A stretch of DNA of 64,000 nucleotides from Neolewinella aurantiaca (GTDB taxonomy: Bacteria > Bacteroidota > Bacteroidia > Chitinophagales > Saprospiraceae): assembly GCF_008014675.1 (NCBI RefSeq), contig NZ_VOXD01000014.1, positions 1-64,000 on the forward strand, written 5' to 3'. Of the stretch, positions 42,219 to 50,784 are shown one piece after another. The position numbers and the translations under genes are program-made. Numbering within the stretch: the first letter of the stretch is position 1; each line of letters opens with the position of its first letter. The notes beneath the pieces are model-generated. The model saw nothing but the letters and a program-made list of their open reading frames with translations. It was not told the origin of the DNA and did not search any database.

Positions 42219-43871
42219 TTAGTTAACCTTGATCATACGGGTTGGCTCGGATGCCACTGGGATCACAACACGGTTCTCGCGGAGCGTTTCGCCTACTGGC
42301 TTGTTCTCGCCGAAACCGATAGTGCTAAGCTTAGACATGCTGGCGCCTTTGTCTACGCTGTACTTCTCAGCAGAGTTTGCACGACGCTCAGAGAGTGCCT
42401 GGTTGTACTCGTCAGAAGCACGGCGGTCAGCGTGTCCTTCGTAACGGATGCTGAATTCAGATGCGCCCGGAAGAGCGAGGAAAGTATCGATTTCCTCGAT
42501 GATCAGACGGTCAGGGCGGTTCAGGCTGCTGATGTCAGTTGGGAAATAGATACGGTCAATGTCGATAGTACCACGGAGGCTATCAACACGGATGTATTTG
42601 AAGTTAGACATTCCGTCGTTGTCGGTATCGAGCAGGCCACTGTAGCGGGTAACACGCTCTTCGAGCGTCTCAGCACGATCTTTCGGAAGTGGGCAACCGT
42701 TGCGCTCGCGAACACCTGCTTCGTCAGGACATTCATCTTCTTTGTCGATGATACCGTCACCATCGCGGTCAGGACAGCCATTGTTGGCTTTAGTACCAGC
42801 TTCAGCAGGACAAGCGTCATCGCCGTCAGCGATGCCGTCACCGTCACCGTCGGGGCAACCCATGAGGGAAGCAATACCCGCTTCGGTCGGACACTTATCG
42901 TCTTTGTCGGCAACACCGTCACCGTCACCGTCAGGACAACCCATGAGGGCTTTCACACCTGCTTCAGTTGGGCAGGCATCATCGATGTCACGAACACCGT
43001 CACCGTCGCCATCGGGGCAACCGCCCATGTTAGCGAGACCGGCAACTTCAGGACAGTCATCGTCTTTGTCAGCGATACCATCGCTGTCAGTATCAGGACA
43101 TCCCATAGTGCTGGCGGGGCCAGCTTCGGTAGGACAAGCATCTTCTTCGTCGTAGATGCCATCTTTGTCGGTGTCTTTCTTACCGAAACCAGTAGAGAAG
43201 GTCAGGGCAGAGAAAATGTAAGAGTCGTCTTTAGCAGGGTTGCCAGACTGGCTGAAACCGTCGATGAGGTCAGCCCCGGTCATGCGGTAGCTAACGTCAA
43301 GGCCCAAAGAGGACTTAGGAGAGAGGTAGTACTTAAGACCACCACCAAGAGGGAACACAACACCACCATTGTCGTCTGCTTCAGCAGCAGCATCGGCAAC
43401 TGCACCGGCAGAACCAGCAGCAGAACCGTAGTTGGTGTCTACATCTCCCCAGATGCCGTAGGCAACACCACCAGAGATGTAAGGAGATAGGGTCTTCTTG
43501 AATACGCCGTTATCGAAACGCTTAGCAGCAAATGGTTCGAATTCAAGAACGAGGCCTGGCTCAATTACAGAAGCCTCAGATTTGGCGCCACGTGCGCGGC
43601 GAACAGCATCATCAGCTTCAGCATCATCACTATTCAAACCACCGTACATAAGATGTGCACGCAGAGCGAGCATACCACCAAGGCGGCGGCGTACCATGAC
43701 TCCAGCGTGGAAGCTAGGCTGAGTAAAAATAGTAATATCGTTCTCGATGAGGTCACCCTGCATGGAAGACACACCGACCTGAAGGCCGAATTCCCACGGA
43801 AACTGTGTTTTTTGACTGTAGAGGGAGATGCAGGTAAACATCGCCACGACTAAGAGTAAGTGCTTTAGCAT
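42219..43871 (-). CDS. OmpA family outer-membrane protein with thrombospondin type 3 repeats
   Basis: Encodes 550 residues. Signal peptide about 1-19 (ISLYSQ), then an eight-stranded-type barrel region (about 22-225), five to six TSP3 calcium-binding repeats (about 235-395, consensus GCPDGDGDGxxDxDDxCPxEAG), and a C-terminal OmpA domain (about 420-550; RYEGHADRRASDEYN, ENRVVIP). The repeats form a rigid, calcium-loaded rod linking the barrel to the peptidoglycan-binding domain. DNA from about 42690 to 43165 is correspondingly repetitive. Likely abundant and structural. The 219-nt upstream region holds a hairpin at 43966-43993. Confidence 0.93.
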   Translation of the reverse strand: MLKHLLLVVAMFTCISLYSQKTQFPWEFGLQVGVSSMQGDLIENDITIFTQPSFHAGVMVRRRLGGMLALRAHLMYGGLNSDDAEADDAVRRARGAKSEASVIEPGLVLEFEPFAAKRFDNGVFKKTLSPYISGGVAYGIWGDVDTNYGSAAGSAGAVADAAAEADDNGGVVFPLGGGLKYYLSPKSSLGLDVSYRMTGADLIDGFSQSGNPAKDDSYIFSALTFSTGFGKKDTDKDGIYDEEDACPTEAGPASTMGCPDTDSDGIADKDDDCPEVAGLANMGGCPDGDGDGVRDIDDACPTEAGVKALMGCPDGDGDGVADKDDKCPTEAGIASLMGCPDGDGDGIADGDDACPAEAGTKANNGCPDRDGDGIIDKEDECPDEAGVRERNGCPLPKDRAETLEERVTRYSGLLDTDNDGMSNFKYIRVDSLRGTIDIDRIYFPTDISSLNRPDRLIIEEIDTFLALPGASEFSIRYEGHADRRASDEYNQALSERRANSAEKYSVDKGASMSKLSTIGFGENKPVGETLRENRVVIPVASEPTRMIKVN

Positions 43872-43965
43872 TTGTGCTGAATTTGACGTAAGTTGAATTT
43901 AGATTGATTGAGTGACCCCGGATAGAAGTATGGGTTCGTGTACAAATACTCTATCGCGTTTCTGC

Positions 43966-43993
43966 TTAGTTTGTTCGGTAAACAAGCTAAGAG
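43966..43993. promoter_or_regulatory. Hairpin in the OmpA upstream region
   Basis: CTTAG-TTTGTT and AACAAG-CTAAG pair around CGGTA about 95 nt upstream of the TSP3-OmpA start. It may be an operator or part of a structured leader; there is no direct evidence for either. Confidence 0.3.
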
Positions 43994-44090
43994 AATACAA
44001 TTTTAGGGGTTTGTATTGGAAAAGTGACAATATCAGAGGGGAACAATTCAATTTTACCCGTTTTTTCTGACAATTTGGTCAGATAGCTGC

Positions 44091-44588
44091 TTATTTGAGC
44101 CTGTGAAAGCGGATCAAATGATCTTCGCAGGCCTCGTTGTACAGTTCAACCACAAGTGCCCCCCTCTGCCCTGCGGGTACGGGAAAAAGAATTTTGACCG
44201 GGTTGTGTACGTAGCCATTGTCACCAAACAACGACAGTTGATGGCGTAGCTTGGGGGGTAAGCGGAAAAGGCATAGTTCATCGACATCCTTCGGGAAGGG
44301 TAAATCTCCGTACCCCTCTTCCTTCAGAAAGGCGAGGACCATCTCGTATGATCGGGCAAGGCGGCCAGCAGCAAAAGTGATGCGAAAACAATAGCCGTCA
44401 GATAAGCCTGCCGCTGCCGGCTCATCCGCAGAAGGGAAGTTGTACCTTATGCCCTTCCGCTGCTTTGGCTTCCCGACCGCCTCTTCCGCCTCAGGAGCCT
44501 CGGTTTTCGAAGCCAAAGGAATTACCGATGCAAAATCTGCGATGAAAACCGGACGCCGGACAGGCAATAGTGAAGACTTAATTGCCAT
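44091..44588 (-). CDS. Hypothetical protein, unknown family
   Basis: Encodes 165 residues beginning MAIKSSLLPVRRP. There is no signal peptide or membrane segment. Residues about 30-50 are charged low-complexity (EAPEAEEAVGKPKQRKG); the rest is mixed alpha/beta (VLAFLKEEGYGDLPFPKDVDEL, NPVKILFPVP). It is not recognised. It diverges from the acyl-ACP thioesterase gene, with only 36 nt between starts, and is read from an exact TAnnTTTG promoter. Confidence 0.6.
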   Translation of the reverse strand: MAIKSSLLPVRRPVFIADFASVIPLASKTEAPEAEEAVGKPKQRKGIRYNFPSADEPAAAGLSDGYCFRITFAAGRLARSYEMVLAFLKEEGYGDLPFPKDVDELCLFRLPPKLRHQLSLFGDNGYVHNPVKILFPVPAGQRGALVVELYNEACEDHLIRFHRLK

Positions 44589-44606
44589 TTTTAGTTATTT
44601 TATTTA

Positions 44607-44614
44607 CAAAAATA
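44607..44614 (-). promoter_or_regulatory. -7 element TATTTTTG in the 36-nt divergent region
   Basis: On the minus strand TATTTTTG is an exact TAnnTTTG box, 18 nt before the ATG at 44588. The compact divergent region must also hold the thioesterase promoter. Confidence 0.5.
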
Positions 44615-44624
44615 CAACATTTTT

Positions 44625-45398
44625 TTGAACAATCCGCTCACCCAGTCTCCACTTCACGACACGATTATTTTTCAGGTTCCCGCTTTTGCAGTTGGGCCCC
44701 ATGGCTACCTGTCTCTACCACACCTGATCCGGATTCTGCAGGAAGCAGCAATGCAGAACTCCGTCCGGTTAAAAATTTCCAGTCCGGAAATGATTGAGGC
44801 CTACGGTTGCTCGTGGGTGGTTCGCAGACAACGCGTAGAGATAAGCAGATGGCCCGTGCTGGGGGAAGAAATCGTCGTAACGACTGCGCCTTCGGGCTTC
44901 GCAAGAAAACTACAGACCTTTCGTGACTTCCACCTCGTTGACGAAACGGGCCAAACGATCATAACCGCAGCTACACAGTGGTTGATGATGGATATTTCCT
45001 CCCGTCGGTTAAAGACGATCCCTCCGGCCGTTACCGCACTTGAAGCAGACCTTGCACCTGCGACCGCGCACCTAAAGCGCCCCGACAATAAAATCCCCGC
45101 TCCTGCTCAATCTCACCTGAGTACTAAGTCCCGGGTTACCTTCAGTCAGCTGGACTTCAACGACCATCTTACCAACCCTGTTTTCCCCGAACTTATGCTG
45201 GAGCCCCTCGGACACGACTTCCTGCGTCAGCACCTTCCGTCTTCCGCAGACATCATGTTTCATAAAGAGGCGCGCTACGGCGACACGCTCGAAGCTGTCG
45301 CCGGCTTCTCTGACGGCCCCCTGCGCTACGACCATGCGTTATTGCGTGACGGAGAAACCCTCGCGACCATGCACACTTCCTGGAAAAAACCTGCTTGA
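44625..45398 (+). CDS. Acyl-[acyl-carrier-protein] thioesterase
   Basis: Encodes 257 residues, a typical bacterial FatA/FatB-like double hot-dog enzyme. It hydrolyses acyl-ACP to release free fatty acids in the cytoplasm. The first hot-dog (about 10-135) has HLIRILQEAAMQNS and CSWVVRRQRVEISRWP; the second (about 155-257) has VTFSQLDFNDHLTNPVF, in which Asp/Asn/His lie as in the family's active site. The start read here is TTG (MNNPLTQS), as no earlier ATG is in frame. The segment LAPATAH is encoded by a dispersed 19-mer copy. Confidence 0.87.
   Translation: MNNPLTQSPLHDTIIFQVPAFAVGPHGYLSLPHLIRILQEAAMQNSVRLKISSPEMIEAYGCSWVVRRQRVEISRWPVLGEEIVVTTAPSGFARKLQTFRDFHLVDETGQTIITAATQWLMMDISSRRLKTIPPAVTALEADLAPATAHLKRPDNKIPAPAQSHLSTKSRVTFSQLDFNDHLTNPVFPELMLEPLGHDFLRQHLPSSADIMFHKEARYGDTLEAVAGFSDGPLRYDHALLRDGETLATMHTSWKKPA
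45053..45071 (+). repeat. Dispersed GC 19-mer, copy 10 (inside the thioesterase gene)
   Basis: TGCACCTGCGACCGCGCAC, read in frame as APATAH, in the linker between the two hot-dog domains. Confidence 0.75.
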
Positions 45399-45417
45399 GC
45401 ACCGCCTAAAACGAGCA

Positions 45418-45486
45418 AAGCGTTTAGTTTTCAGCCTCCGGGAGAATCCCGAAATAAGACTGAACACTAAACGCTTCACAAAAAAC
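45418..45486. terminator. Bidirectional terminator between convergent genes
   Basis: AAGCGTTTAGT (45418-45428) pairs with ACTAAACGCTT (45466-45476), with a second inner stem TTCAG/CTGAA. An A-run follows at 45479-45486, giving the T-run for the minus-strand zinc peptidase gene ending at 45497. Confidence 0.65.
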
Positions 45487-45496
45487 CTAAGGCTTC

Positions 45497-46381
45497 CTAC
45501 AGTTCTGCTGCAGAGAAGAAATAGTCGAGGGTTTCCTTCTTTGCATCGCCACTTTGGTAGCCTGCATTGAAGTACTTCACCCGCTGTTCCGAGGTACCGT
45601 GCGTAAAACTATCCGGAACCACATAGCCCTGGCTCTGCTTTTGAATCGCGTCATCGCCGATCGCAGACGCCGCAACGAGTGCTTCGCGAATGTCTCCATC
45701 TTCCAGAAGTTTAGACGCCGAATCCGCATAATGCGCCCACACTCCGGCCAGGTAATCCGCTTGTAGTTCGAGCCGTACCGACATCGCATTAGCCTGTTTC
45801 TCGCTGCTCCGGCGGCGAGCCTGACTGACCTGCTGGCTGTACCCAAGCAGGTTCTGGATGTGGTGCCCGACTTCATGCGCGACAACGTAGGCAAGGGCGA
45901 AATCACCGGGAGCACGGAAGCGCTGCCGCATCAGATCAGCGAACTGGAGATCAATGTATACCTTTTGATCGGCCGGGCAGTAAAATGGCCCGGTTGCCGC
46001 ACTGGCAAAACCACAGGCAGAACGGTCCTCTCCCTCAAAGACAACCAAGACGGGCTCTTTGAATTCCCGGCCGTAAAGCTGGGGGAAAATCTGACCCCAT
46101 ATTTTCTCGTTCTCTCTCAGCGTAACGGAGACAATACGGAAGTTCGGGTCATCATTCTCGAGGCTAGGAGCCGGAGAGGTACGGGGTTGAGGAGTGGAAA
46201 CTCCGCTGTTGGCAGCGCCAAGGTATTCGGACGGATCTCCGCCCATCAACATAATTATGATGGCGATTATGAGGCCACCAAGACCGATGCCTCCGGCTGT
46301 TTTTGTTCCTCCGCTCAGGCCGCCACGGCGGCCACGGCGATCGTCTACATTTTTACTGCCTTCTCTTCCTTCAAGTCTCAT
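45497..46381 (-). CDS. Neutral zinc metallopeptidase, YpfJ family
   Basis: Encodes 294 residues. A basic, Gly-rich N-terminus (about 1-28) leads into one transmembrane segment (GGLIIAIIIMLMGG), then the metallopeptidase domain with YVVAHEVGHHIQNLLG (HExxH). Other family phrases are CGFASAATGPFYCPADQKVY and RLELQADYLAGVWAHYA, which contains the downstream ligand Glu/Asp. This is the putative neutral zinc metallopeptidase family (PF04228), anchored at the inner membrane with its catalytic domain probably outside. Its physiological substrate is unknown. Confidence 0.92.
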   Translation of the reverse strand: MRLEGREGSKNVDDRRGRRGGLSGGTKTAGGIGLGGLIIAIIIMLMGGDPSEYLGAANSGVSTPQPRTSPAPSLENDDPNFRIVSVTLRENEKIWGQIFPQLYGREFKEPVLVVFEGEDRSACGFASAATGPFYCPADQKVYIDLQFADLMRQRFRAPGDFALAYVVAHEVGHHIQNLLGYSQQVSQARRRSSEKQANAMSVRLELQADYLAGVWAHYADSASKLLEDGDIREALVAASAIGDDAIQKQSQGYVVPDSFTHGTSEQRVKYFNAGYQSGDAKKETLDYFFSAAEL

Positions 46382-46457
46382 TTTAGTCGTTTTAATCTGT
46401 TTCGGATAGCAAGCCGGATGGCTGGTTTATTGTCCTAACCAACTACCGGGGATTAGT

Positions 46458-47183
46458 TTACTTGTCACCGTCTTGCAGAGCAAATACCTTGCGCAAAAGT
46501 TCTGACGTACGCGCGCTGATGTTGTCACGGATGTCTTCCTCTTTAAGTGCAACTTTAGTAAAAAGGCCTTCGAGTGCTTTTTCGGTTACGTAATCAGCAA
46601 GGTTGGTGTTCACTGGCTGGCGGGTGAGGGGGAAGTTGTTGTAAGCGTTGGCGGCATCCTGCCAGATTTTCTGTGCTTCGAACTTGTCCAGTGAATTTGC
46701 AATCACGGGATTGAACTCGTTGTAAAGGCTCTGCGAAGTAGAGCTCTGGAGGTAAGAAGTTGCCGCATTACGGTCGCCCTTCAGGATGCCAAGTGCGTCC
46801 TGAATCGTCATTTGTTTGATCGCTGCGACGAAGATCGGTGCTGCTTTTGAGGCTGCGTCTTCGGCCCCCTGATTGATTTTCTTGAGGATTATTTCTTCGA
46901 GGTTGGAGAAACCGGGGATGCCCTGAAGGCGATCAGTGACCGTGCGTACTTCTTCGGGCAGCAGGATGCGGTAGGCTACATCGTTGAAGTAGCCGCCGGG
47001 TGCAGACAATTCATTGGCTCCGGCTTCGGCTCCGATACGGAGGGCTTCTTTGAGGCCGTTTCCAATCTGATCCGAAGAGAGGCCACTGGTGCCACCAAGG
47101 ACCGTGTTGAGGGTATCGTTGACCTGTTGGGCCGTACAACCGAAAAACAGGAAGGGGAGTAAAATCAAGGTTAGTTTACGCAT
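46458..47183 (-). CDS. DUF4197 family lipoprotein
   Basis: Encodes 241 residues from the ATG at 47183 (MRKLTLILLPFLF), preferred over an ATG 33 nt upstream because it starts directly with the signal. The lipobox is FLFFGC (Cys15). The mature protein is mainly helical, with GLKEALRIGAEAGANEL, LPEEVRTVTDRL, FVAAIKQMTIQDALGIL and LEGLFTKVALKEEDIR, all characteristic of DUF4197. Function is unknown. It follows the folB-like gene with 48 nt between them. Confidence 0.87.
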   Translation of the reverse strand: MRKLTLILLPFLFFGCTAQQVNDTLNTVLGGTSGLSSDQIGNGLKEALRIGAEAGANELSAPGGYFNDVAYRILLPEEVRTVTDRLQGIPGFSNLEEIILKKINQGAEDAASKAAPIFVAAIKQMTIQDALGILKGDRNAATSYLQSSTSQSLYNEFNPVIANSLDKFEAQKIWQDAANAYNNFPLTRQPVNTNLADYVTEKALEGLFTKVALKEEDIRDNISARTSELLRKVFALQDGDK

Positions 47184-47231
47184 AAAAGGGGGATGTTGGT
47201 TTGTGCTGTAACACACGTACAGCCGAAATGC

Positions 47232-48008
47232 TTATTTGAAATCGTTAATATCGAAATCGCCCAGGTCCAGATCGCCCAGGTCGAGGTCTCCGAAGTCCAT
47301 ATCGTCATCGAAGTCCATGTCGTCGAAATCGTCGTCACTGAAGTCTTCGAATCCGTCCTCGTCATCATCGATTTCTCCTGCGTCCGGAATATCAAACTCC
47401 GGCTCGTCGTCATCAAATTCTTCGTCGTCGTCCCAGTCTTCTTCATCATCCATGTCGGAGAAGGCCGCTTCATCGAATACGGGCATTGTGGGGGGAGGTT
47501 TCTGGATGAAACCAGATATTCCGCCGCCGGAGAAGCCGCCGCCAAAGCCGCCACCGGCGGGGCTGCCAAAGTCGTCGTCATCGAAACCACCCGGGTCTTC
47601 GTAGGTGTCCTGCCGGGCGGAGCTACCTCCGCCAAACCCTCCGGCGGAGGAAGCTCCGAGGCTTACTTCCACGACGGCTGCTCCGACCTTCCCCCCCAGG
47701 GGCGGATTGAGTTTGCGCAAACGAAGTTTGACGGAACTGACCGTATCGAACTGGTTCAGGATTCGGTTCCCCATCCGGTAGGCGAGGGCCTCCAGCAACT
47801 GCGTAGGCTTTTTCATCTCCGCCTGGATGAGGTAATATATAGTAGCGTAGTTGACCGTACCACCCAGGTCATCGTTCTGAGCAGCACCAGCGATACTGGC
47901 CTCGACTTCAACGTCGATGCTAAATTCGTTGCCCATGAGGTGTTCCTCCTCGAAGAAGCCGTGGGGGGCGTGGATGCGTACGTCTTCCAATCCGATCTTG
48001 GCAGTCAT
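47232..48008 (-). CDS. folB: Dihydroneopterin aldolase with an unusual Gly-rich and acidic C-terminal tail
   Basis: Encodes 258 residues, about twice the usual 120. Residues 1-118 are a standard FolB: GLEDVRIHAPHGFFEEE with the putative catalytic Glu22, VNYATIYYLI with Tyr54 and RLRKLNPP with Lys99. FolB cleaves dihydroneopterin to 6-hydroxymethyl-dihydropterin in folate synthesis. The tail first has a Gly/Ser-rich part (about 120-170) and then about 80 residues dominated by Asp and Glu with repeats such as DLDLGDLDLGD and DDMDFDDDMDFGD. No stop or frameshift separates the parts. A promoter-like TATCTTGC lies just upstream. Confidence 0.88.
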   Translation of the reverse strand: MTAKIGLEDVRIHAPHGFFEEEHLMGNEFSIDVEVEASIAGAAQNDDLGGTVNYATIYYLIQAEMKKPTQLLEALAYRMGNRILNQFDTVSSVKLRLRKLNPPLGGKVGAAVVEVSLGASSAGGFGGGSSARQDTYEDPGGFDDDDFGSPAGGGFGGGFSGGGISGFIQKPPPTMPVFDEAAFSDMDDEEDWDDDEEFDDDEPEFDIPDAGEIDDDEDGFEDFSDDDFDDMDFDDDMDFGDLDLGDLDLGDFDINDFK

Positions 48009-48180
48009 TAGGGCGCAAGATAGGTCCTTAAGCGGTTAAATTGTTAGTCTTTGGGGCCGTCGATCTGTGCAAATTGACTTCCGGAGGGTGCAATGCCGAC
48101 CGTCGTTACCCGTATGTTCTCCTATCATCTCAGGGCCAACTCCCGGGGGCTTTGGGCGATCAACTCAATCTCTGGACCTC

Positions 48181-48975
48181 TCACATTTTGGTCAGGAGTG
48201 CTTTTGCTTCGTCCTGCATAGGGTGGCCATCCGTATCACTTATTTCAACCAGCGCATTTCGCGCTTCGTCGGCAGCTCCGGTTCCTAACCTGGCCAGTGC
48301 ATTGTAATAGGCGGCCTCCTGAGCGAGGGGGAAATCGGGATCACCCATTACGGAACTGAAAACGGCCTGAGCCTCGGCATACTTCTGCTGTGCCAAAAGA
48401 CTTTGCCCCAGATAGAAATCATACTTTGCAGAAGCAGGCAGTGCTGATAATTGCTCCGCAGCGGCGACATAGTTACCTGCATCGTATTCAGCAAAGGCAG
48501 CGGCCTCGGCCGAGCTATCATTATCTCCCCGGACAGTACCGGTGACGATGTTTTGGTAGGGTGTGAAGCTGTCCATTGCCAGTTGTTGTGCATCGAAGCC
48601 GGCGGGCTGAGCAATTGCCCACCAACCAGCTGCAAGCAGCAACAAAAGAGCGGCGGCGTAAGCCACGAGGCGTAACCAACCTTTGCGGCGGTTCATCCCT
48701 ATAACTTTAGCTTCCGGCTTCGGGGTGGAAACCCCGGAAACTTCAGTGTTCGGGGCCCCTTCGTGCGCGAGCCGCGCTTCCAGGTCCTGAAGCCTGGATT
48801 TCAGGGCCCGGTCCTCGGCAAGTTCCAGAGCAGCTACGGCCAGTTTGGTATCATCCAGCTCGCGGCTGAGGTCCTCGTCGCGCGAGATTTCTTCTTCGAA
48901 TTCACGACGTGCCTCCGGAGATCCCTTTCCTGAGAGGTACCCGTCGATCCGATCTTGTAATTTATCCTTATCCAT
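48181..48975 (-). CDS. Membrane-anchored TPR protein, likely the partner of the downstream sigma factor
   Basis: Encodes 264 residues from the ATG at 48975 (MDKDKLQDRID); upstream in-frame ATG adds a hydrophobic stretch with no role and is disfavoured. The cytoplasmic N-terminal part (about 1-90) is charged and helical (REFEEEISRDEDLSRELDD), like the sigma-binding region of anti-sigma factors. One transmembrane helix follows (about 103-121), then periplasmic TPR-like helices (about 155-260). It lies 162 nt downstream of a sigma-70 gene on the same strand. An anti-sigma role is inferred from arrangement. Confidence 0.7.
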   Translation of the reverse strand: MDKDKLQDRIDGYLSGKGSPEARREFEEEISRDEDLSRELDDTKLAVAALELAEDRALKSRLQDLEARLAHEGAPNTEVSGVSTPKPEAKVIGMNRRKGWLRLVAYAAALLLLLAAGWWAIAQPAGFDAQQLAMDSFTPYQNIVTGTVRGDNDSSAEAAAFAEYDAGNYVAAAEQLSALPASAKYDFYLGQSLLAQQKYAEAQAVFSSVMGDPDFPLAQEAAYYNALARLGTGAADEARNALVEISDTDGHPMQDEAKALLTKM

Positions 48976-49136
48976 TGGTGAAATCAATATAATCAGAGAG
49001 AAGTAAGGGGGAAGGATGCGTGCCCGTATCATACCTGAAGGCAGCGCAACTATTCAGTTTCCCGAAGTTGACAAATCAGAAATATTGCCGCTGCCGACAA
49101 GTTTATCAGATTCAACTCCTGCTTCATAACTTCTGT

Positions 49137-49721
49137 CTACTGGGGGTTTAACATTTTTTTGAGCTTGTCGAGACACCGCATTTTTTTGATGCGAGTGGCT
49201 CCGGGAGAGCTAAGACCAAGGGAATCCTGAATACTTTCAATAGGGTAATTATGATAATAAAACAGTGTGAGCAATTCCTGGCAGGTGCCGCCCAGTTTCC
49301 CGAGGGCACTTGCCATTAGTGCTTTGCGGTGGTCGTCTTCGAACCGGTTGAGCAGGCTCAGGTCGAGTTCGTTGGCCGGGTCGTTTCCCAGTCCGACCCC
49401 GGCATTGGGATCGGAAGGAACTTCGCGGTGGCGCTTTTCATTTTTGCGATACACAAGGCGCTTACCAACGGCAAAAAGGTAAGTGCGGATGCTACAGGTA
49501 AGTTCTGTCAGACGTCCGGAAACGATGTTTTTATAGAACGCAATAACCGCGTCCTGAAAACAATCGACGGCATCGTCTTCCGTTGCGTAAAGTTGCCTTT
49601 GCGCATAAATTAAGAAGGCAGCACGGTGCTGAACGTACAGTTCGTCCAGCAGTTCGTGCCGGCCAGCCCGAATGGCGGCAAACAGTTCGGCGTCTTCTTG
49701 CGGCTTTTTCTTTACTTCCAC
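49137..49721 (-). CDS. ECF-type RNA polymerase sigma factor
   Basis: Encodes 194 residues with a GTG start (MEVKKKPQ). Region 2 contains AEDDAVDCFQDAVIAFYKNI-like residues near 50-70 and RTYLFAVGKRLVY; region 4 (about 140-190) has LTLFYYHNYPIESIQDSLGL and a helix-turn-helix ending RIKKMRCLDKLKKM. It should direct polymerase to a small regulon, with the membrane protein at 48181-48975 as the probable regulator. An exact -7 box TACTTTTG lies at 49747-49754, 25 nt upstream. Confidence 0.87.
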   Translation of the reverse strand: MEVKKKPQEDAELFAAIRAGRHELLDELYVQHRAAFLIYAQRQLYATEDDAVDCFQDAVIAFYKNIVSGRLTELTCSIRTYLFAVGKRLVYRKNEKRHREVPSDPNAGVGLGNDPANELDLSLLNRFEDDHRKALMASALGKLGGTCQELLTLFYYHNYPIESIQDSLGLSSPGATRIKKMRCLDKLKKMLNPQ

Positions 49722-49746
49722 GGGTATATAAAATTATACGTATACC

Positions 49747-49754
49747 CAAAAGTA
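49747..49754 (-). promoter_or_regulatory. -7 element TACTTTTG of the sigma factor gene
   Basis: On the minus strand, an exact TAnnTTTG box 25 nt before the GTG start at 49721. Confidence 0.5.
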
Positions 49755-49923
49755 GCGTTTTTTCACGCGGAGTCTTCTTATTCCTGATATCCCGCCGTTG
49801 TGGGTTACACTTCTTTATACTCCGGATGTGGGTTTCGTTACGGTTCTATTAATTTTTTACGCAACTGTACTTATCACCAATAAATTTTGGTGGCAATCCA
49901 TCTTCCCCTCACCAACAATCAGG

Positions 49924-49942
49924 AGGCGCGCACGCAGGTGCA
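49924..49942 (-). repeat. Dispersed GC 19-mer, copy 11
   Basis: TGCACCTGCGTGCGCGCCT on the minus strand, about 20 nt before the -33 box of the phenylalanine hydroxylase gene. Paired in inverted orientation with copy 12. Confidence 0.75.
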
Positions 49943-49962
49943 GGGGAAGGTTAAAAAATAAA

Positions 49963-49995
49963 TTTGTCAAGACAACATTTGCTACACTATCTTTA
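49963..49995 (+). promoter_or_regulatory. Bacteroidota promoter of the phenylalanine hydroxylase gene
   Basis: TTTG (49963-49966), 21 nt, then TATCTTTA (49988-49995), close to the consensus TTTG-N19-21-TAnnTTTG. The ATG at 50018 is 22 nt downstream. Confidence 0.65.
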
Positions 49996-50017
49996 TTCTA
50001 ATTAAAAAGCAAAACTC

Positions 50018-50749
50018 ATGTCCGCAACCATCACCGACCGTCAAGACTATTCCGCATACACCCCTGCGGATTACAACGTATGGCAGAAACTGGCCGAACG
50101 CCAGATCTCTGCCCTGGAGGCAGTAGCCTGCCGGGAGTACCTCGAGTGCCTCACTGCGCTTCATCCCGTCATTGCACCTGCGGCCCCGCCCAAATTCACC
50201 GAATTGAACAAGAAATTACGAGCCGCTCACGGCTGGTCGATCAAGGTGGTTCCCGGCTTTCTGCCCGTAGATGAGTTTTTCAGCCTGCTGGCCGGTCGTC
50301 GCTTTTGCTCCAGTACCTGGCTGCGTGGCATCGACCAGCTCGACTACCTGGAAGAGCCCGATATGTTTCACGACATCTTCGGTCACATCCCACTGTACCT
50401 CAATAAAGATTACGCAACCTTCGCCGAACGCCTCGGCAAGCTGGGCGTGAAATATGCCCACGACGAAGAGAAAGTCACCCAGCTCCAACGCCTTTACTGG
50501 TTCACGATCGAGTTTGGCGTAATGCGCCGCAATGATGAAGTCAAAGTTTACGGAGCCGGAATATGCAGCAGCTTCTCCGAAACCTGCCACATCTTTGACG
50601 ACCCGAACGTCGAGGTTGTACCCTTCGTTCTCGACGAGGTCCTCGCCCAGGACTTCGTTATCACGGAAGTACAAATGAAGTACTTCGCCATCAAGGATTT
50701 TTCCGAACTCTGGGCCGTCGTTGACCTGCTGGAAGAACGCTGGGCGTAA
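50018..50749 (+). CDS. phhA: Phenylalanine 4-monooxygenase
   Basis: Encodes 243 residues, the catalytic domain only, as in other bacterial enzymes. It hydroxylates phenylalanine to tyrosine with tetrahydropterin and oxygen. The iron ligands His118 and His123 (DMFHDIFGHIPLY) and Glu165 (WFTIEFG) are visible. A clear promoter precedes it and a terminator follows. Residues around VIAPAAPPKF are encoded by a dispersed 19-mer copy. A pterin recycling partner is not adjacent. Confidence 0.94.
   Translation: MSATITDRQDYSAYTPADYNVWQKLAERQISALEAVACREYLECLTALHPVIAPAAPPKFTELNKKLRAAHGWSIKVVPGFLPVDEFFSLLAGRRFCSSTWLRGIDQLDYLEEPDMFHDIFGHIPLYLNKDYATFAERLGKLGVKYAHDEEKVTQLQRLYWFTIEFGVMRRNDEVKVYGAGICSSFSETCHIFDDPNVEVVPFVLDEVLAQDFVITEVQMKYFAIKDFSELWAVVDLLEERWA
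50173..50191 (+). repeat. Dispersed GC 19-mer, copy 12 (inside phhA)
   Basis: TGCACCTGCGGCCCCGCCC, one change from the commonest form, read as APAAPP. Confidence 0.8.
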
Positions 50750-50784
50750 ACAATCTTACCTCTACAACGTACAATCGCACCCGC

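Noticed and set aside
42432-43490. A 352-residue antisense frame across the TSP3 repeats
   Set aside because: It is a by-product of repetitive Asp/Gly codons in the real minus-strand gene.
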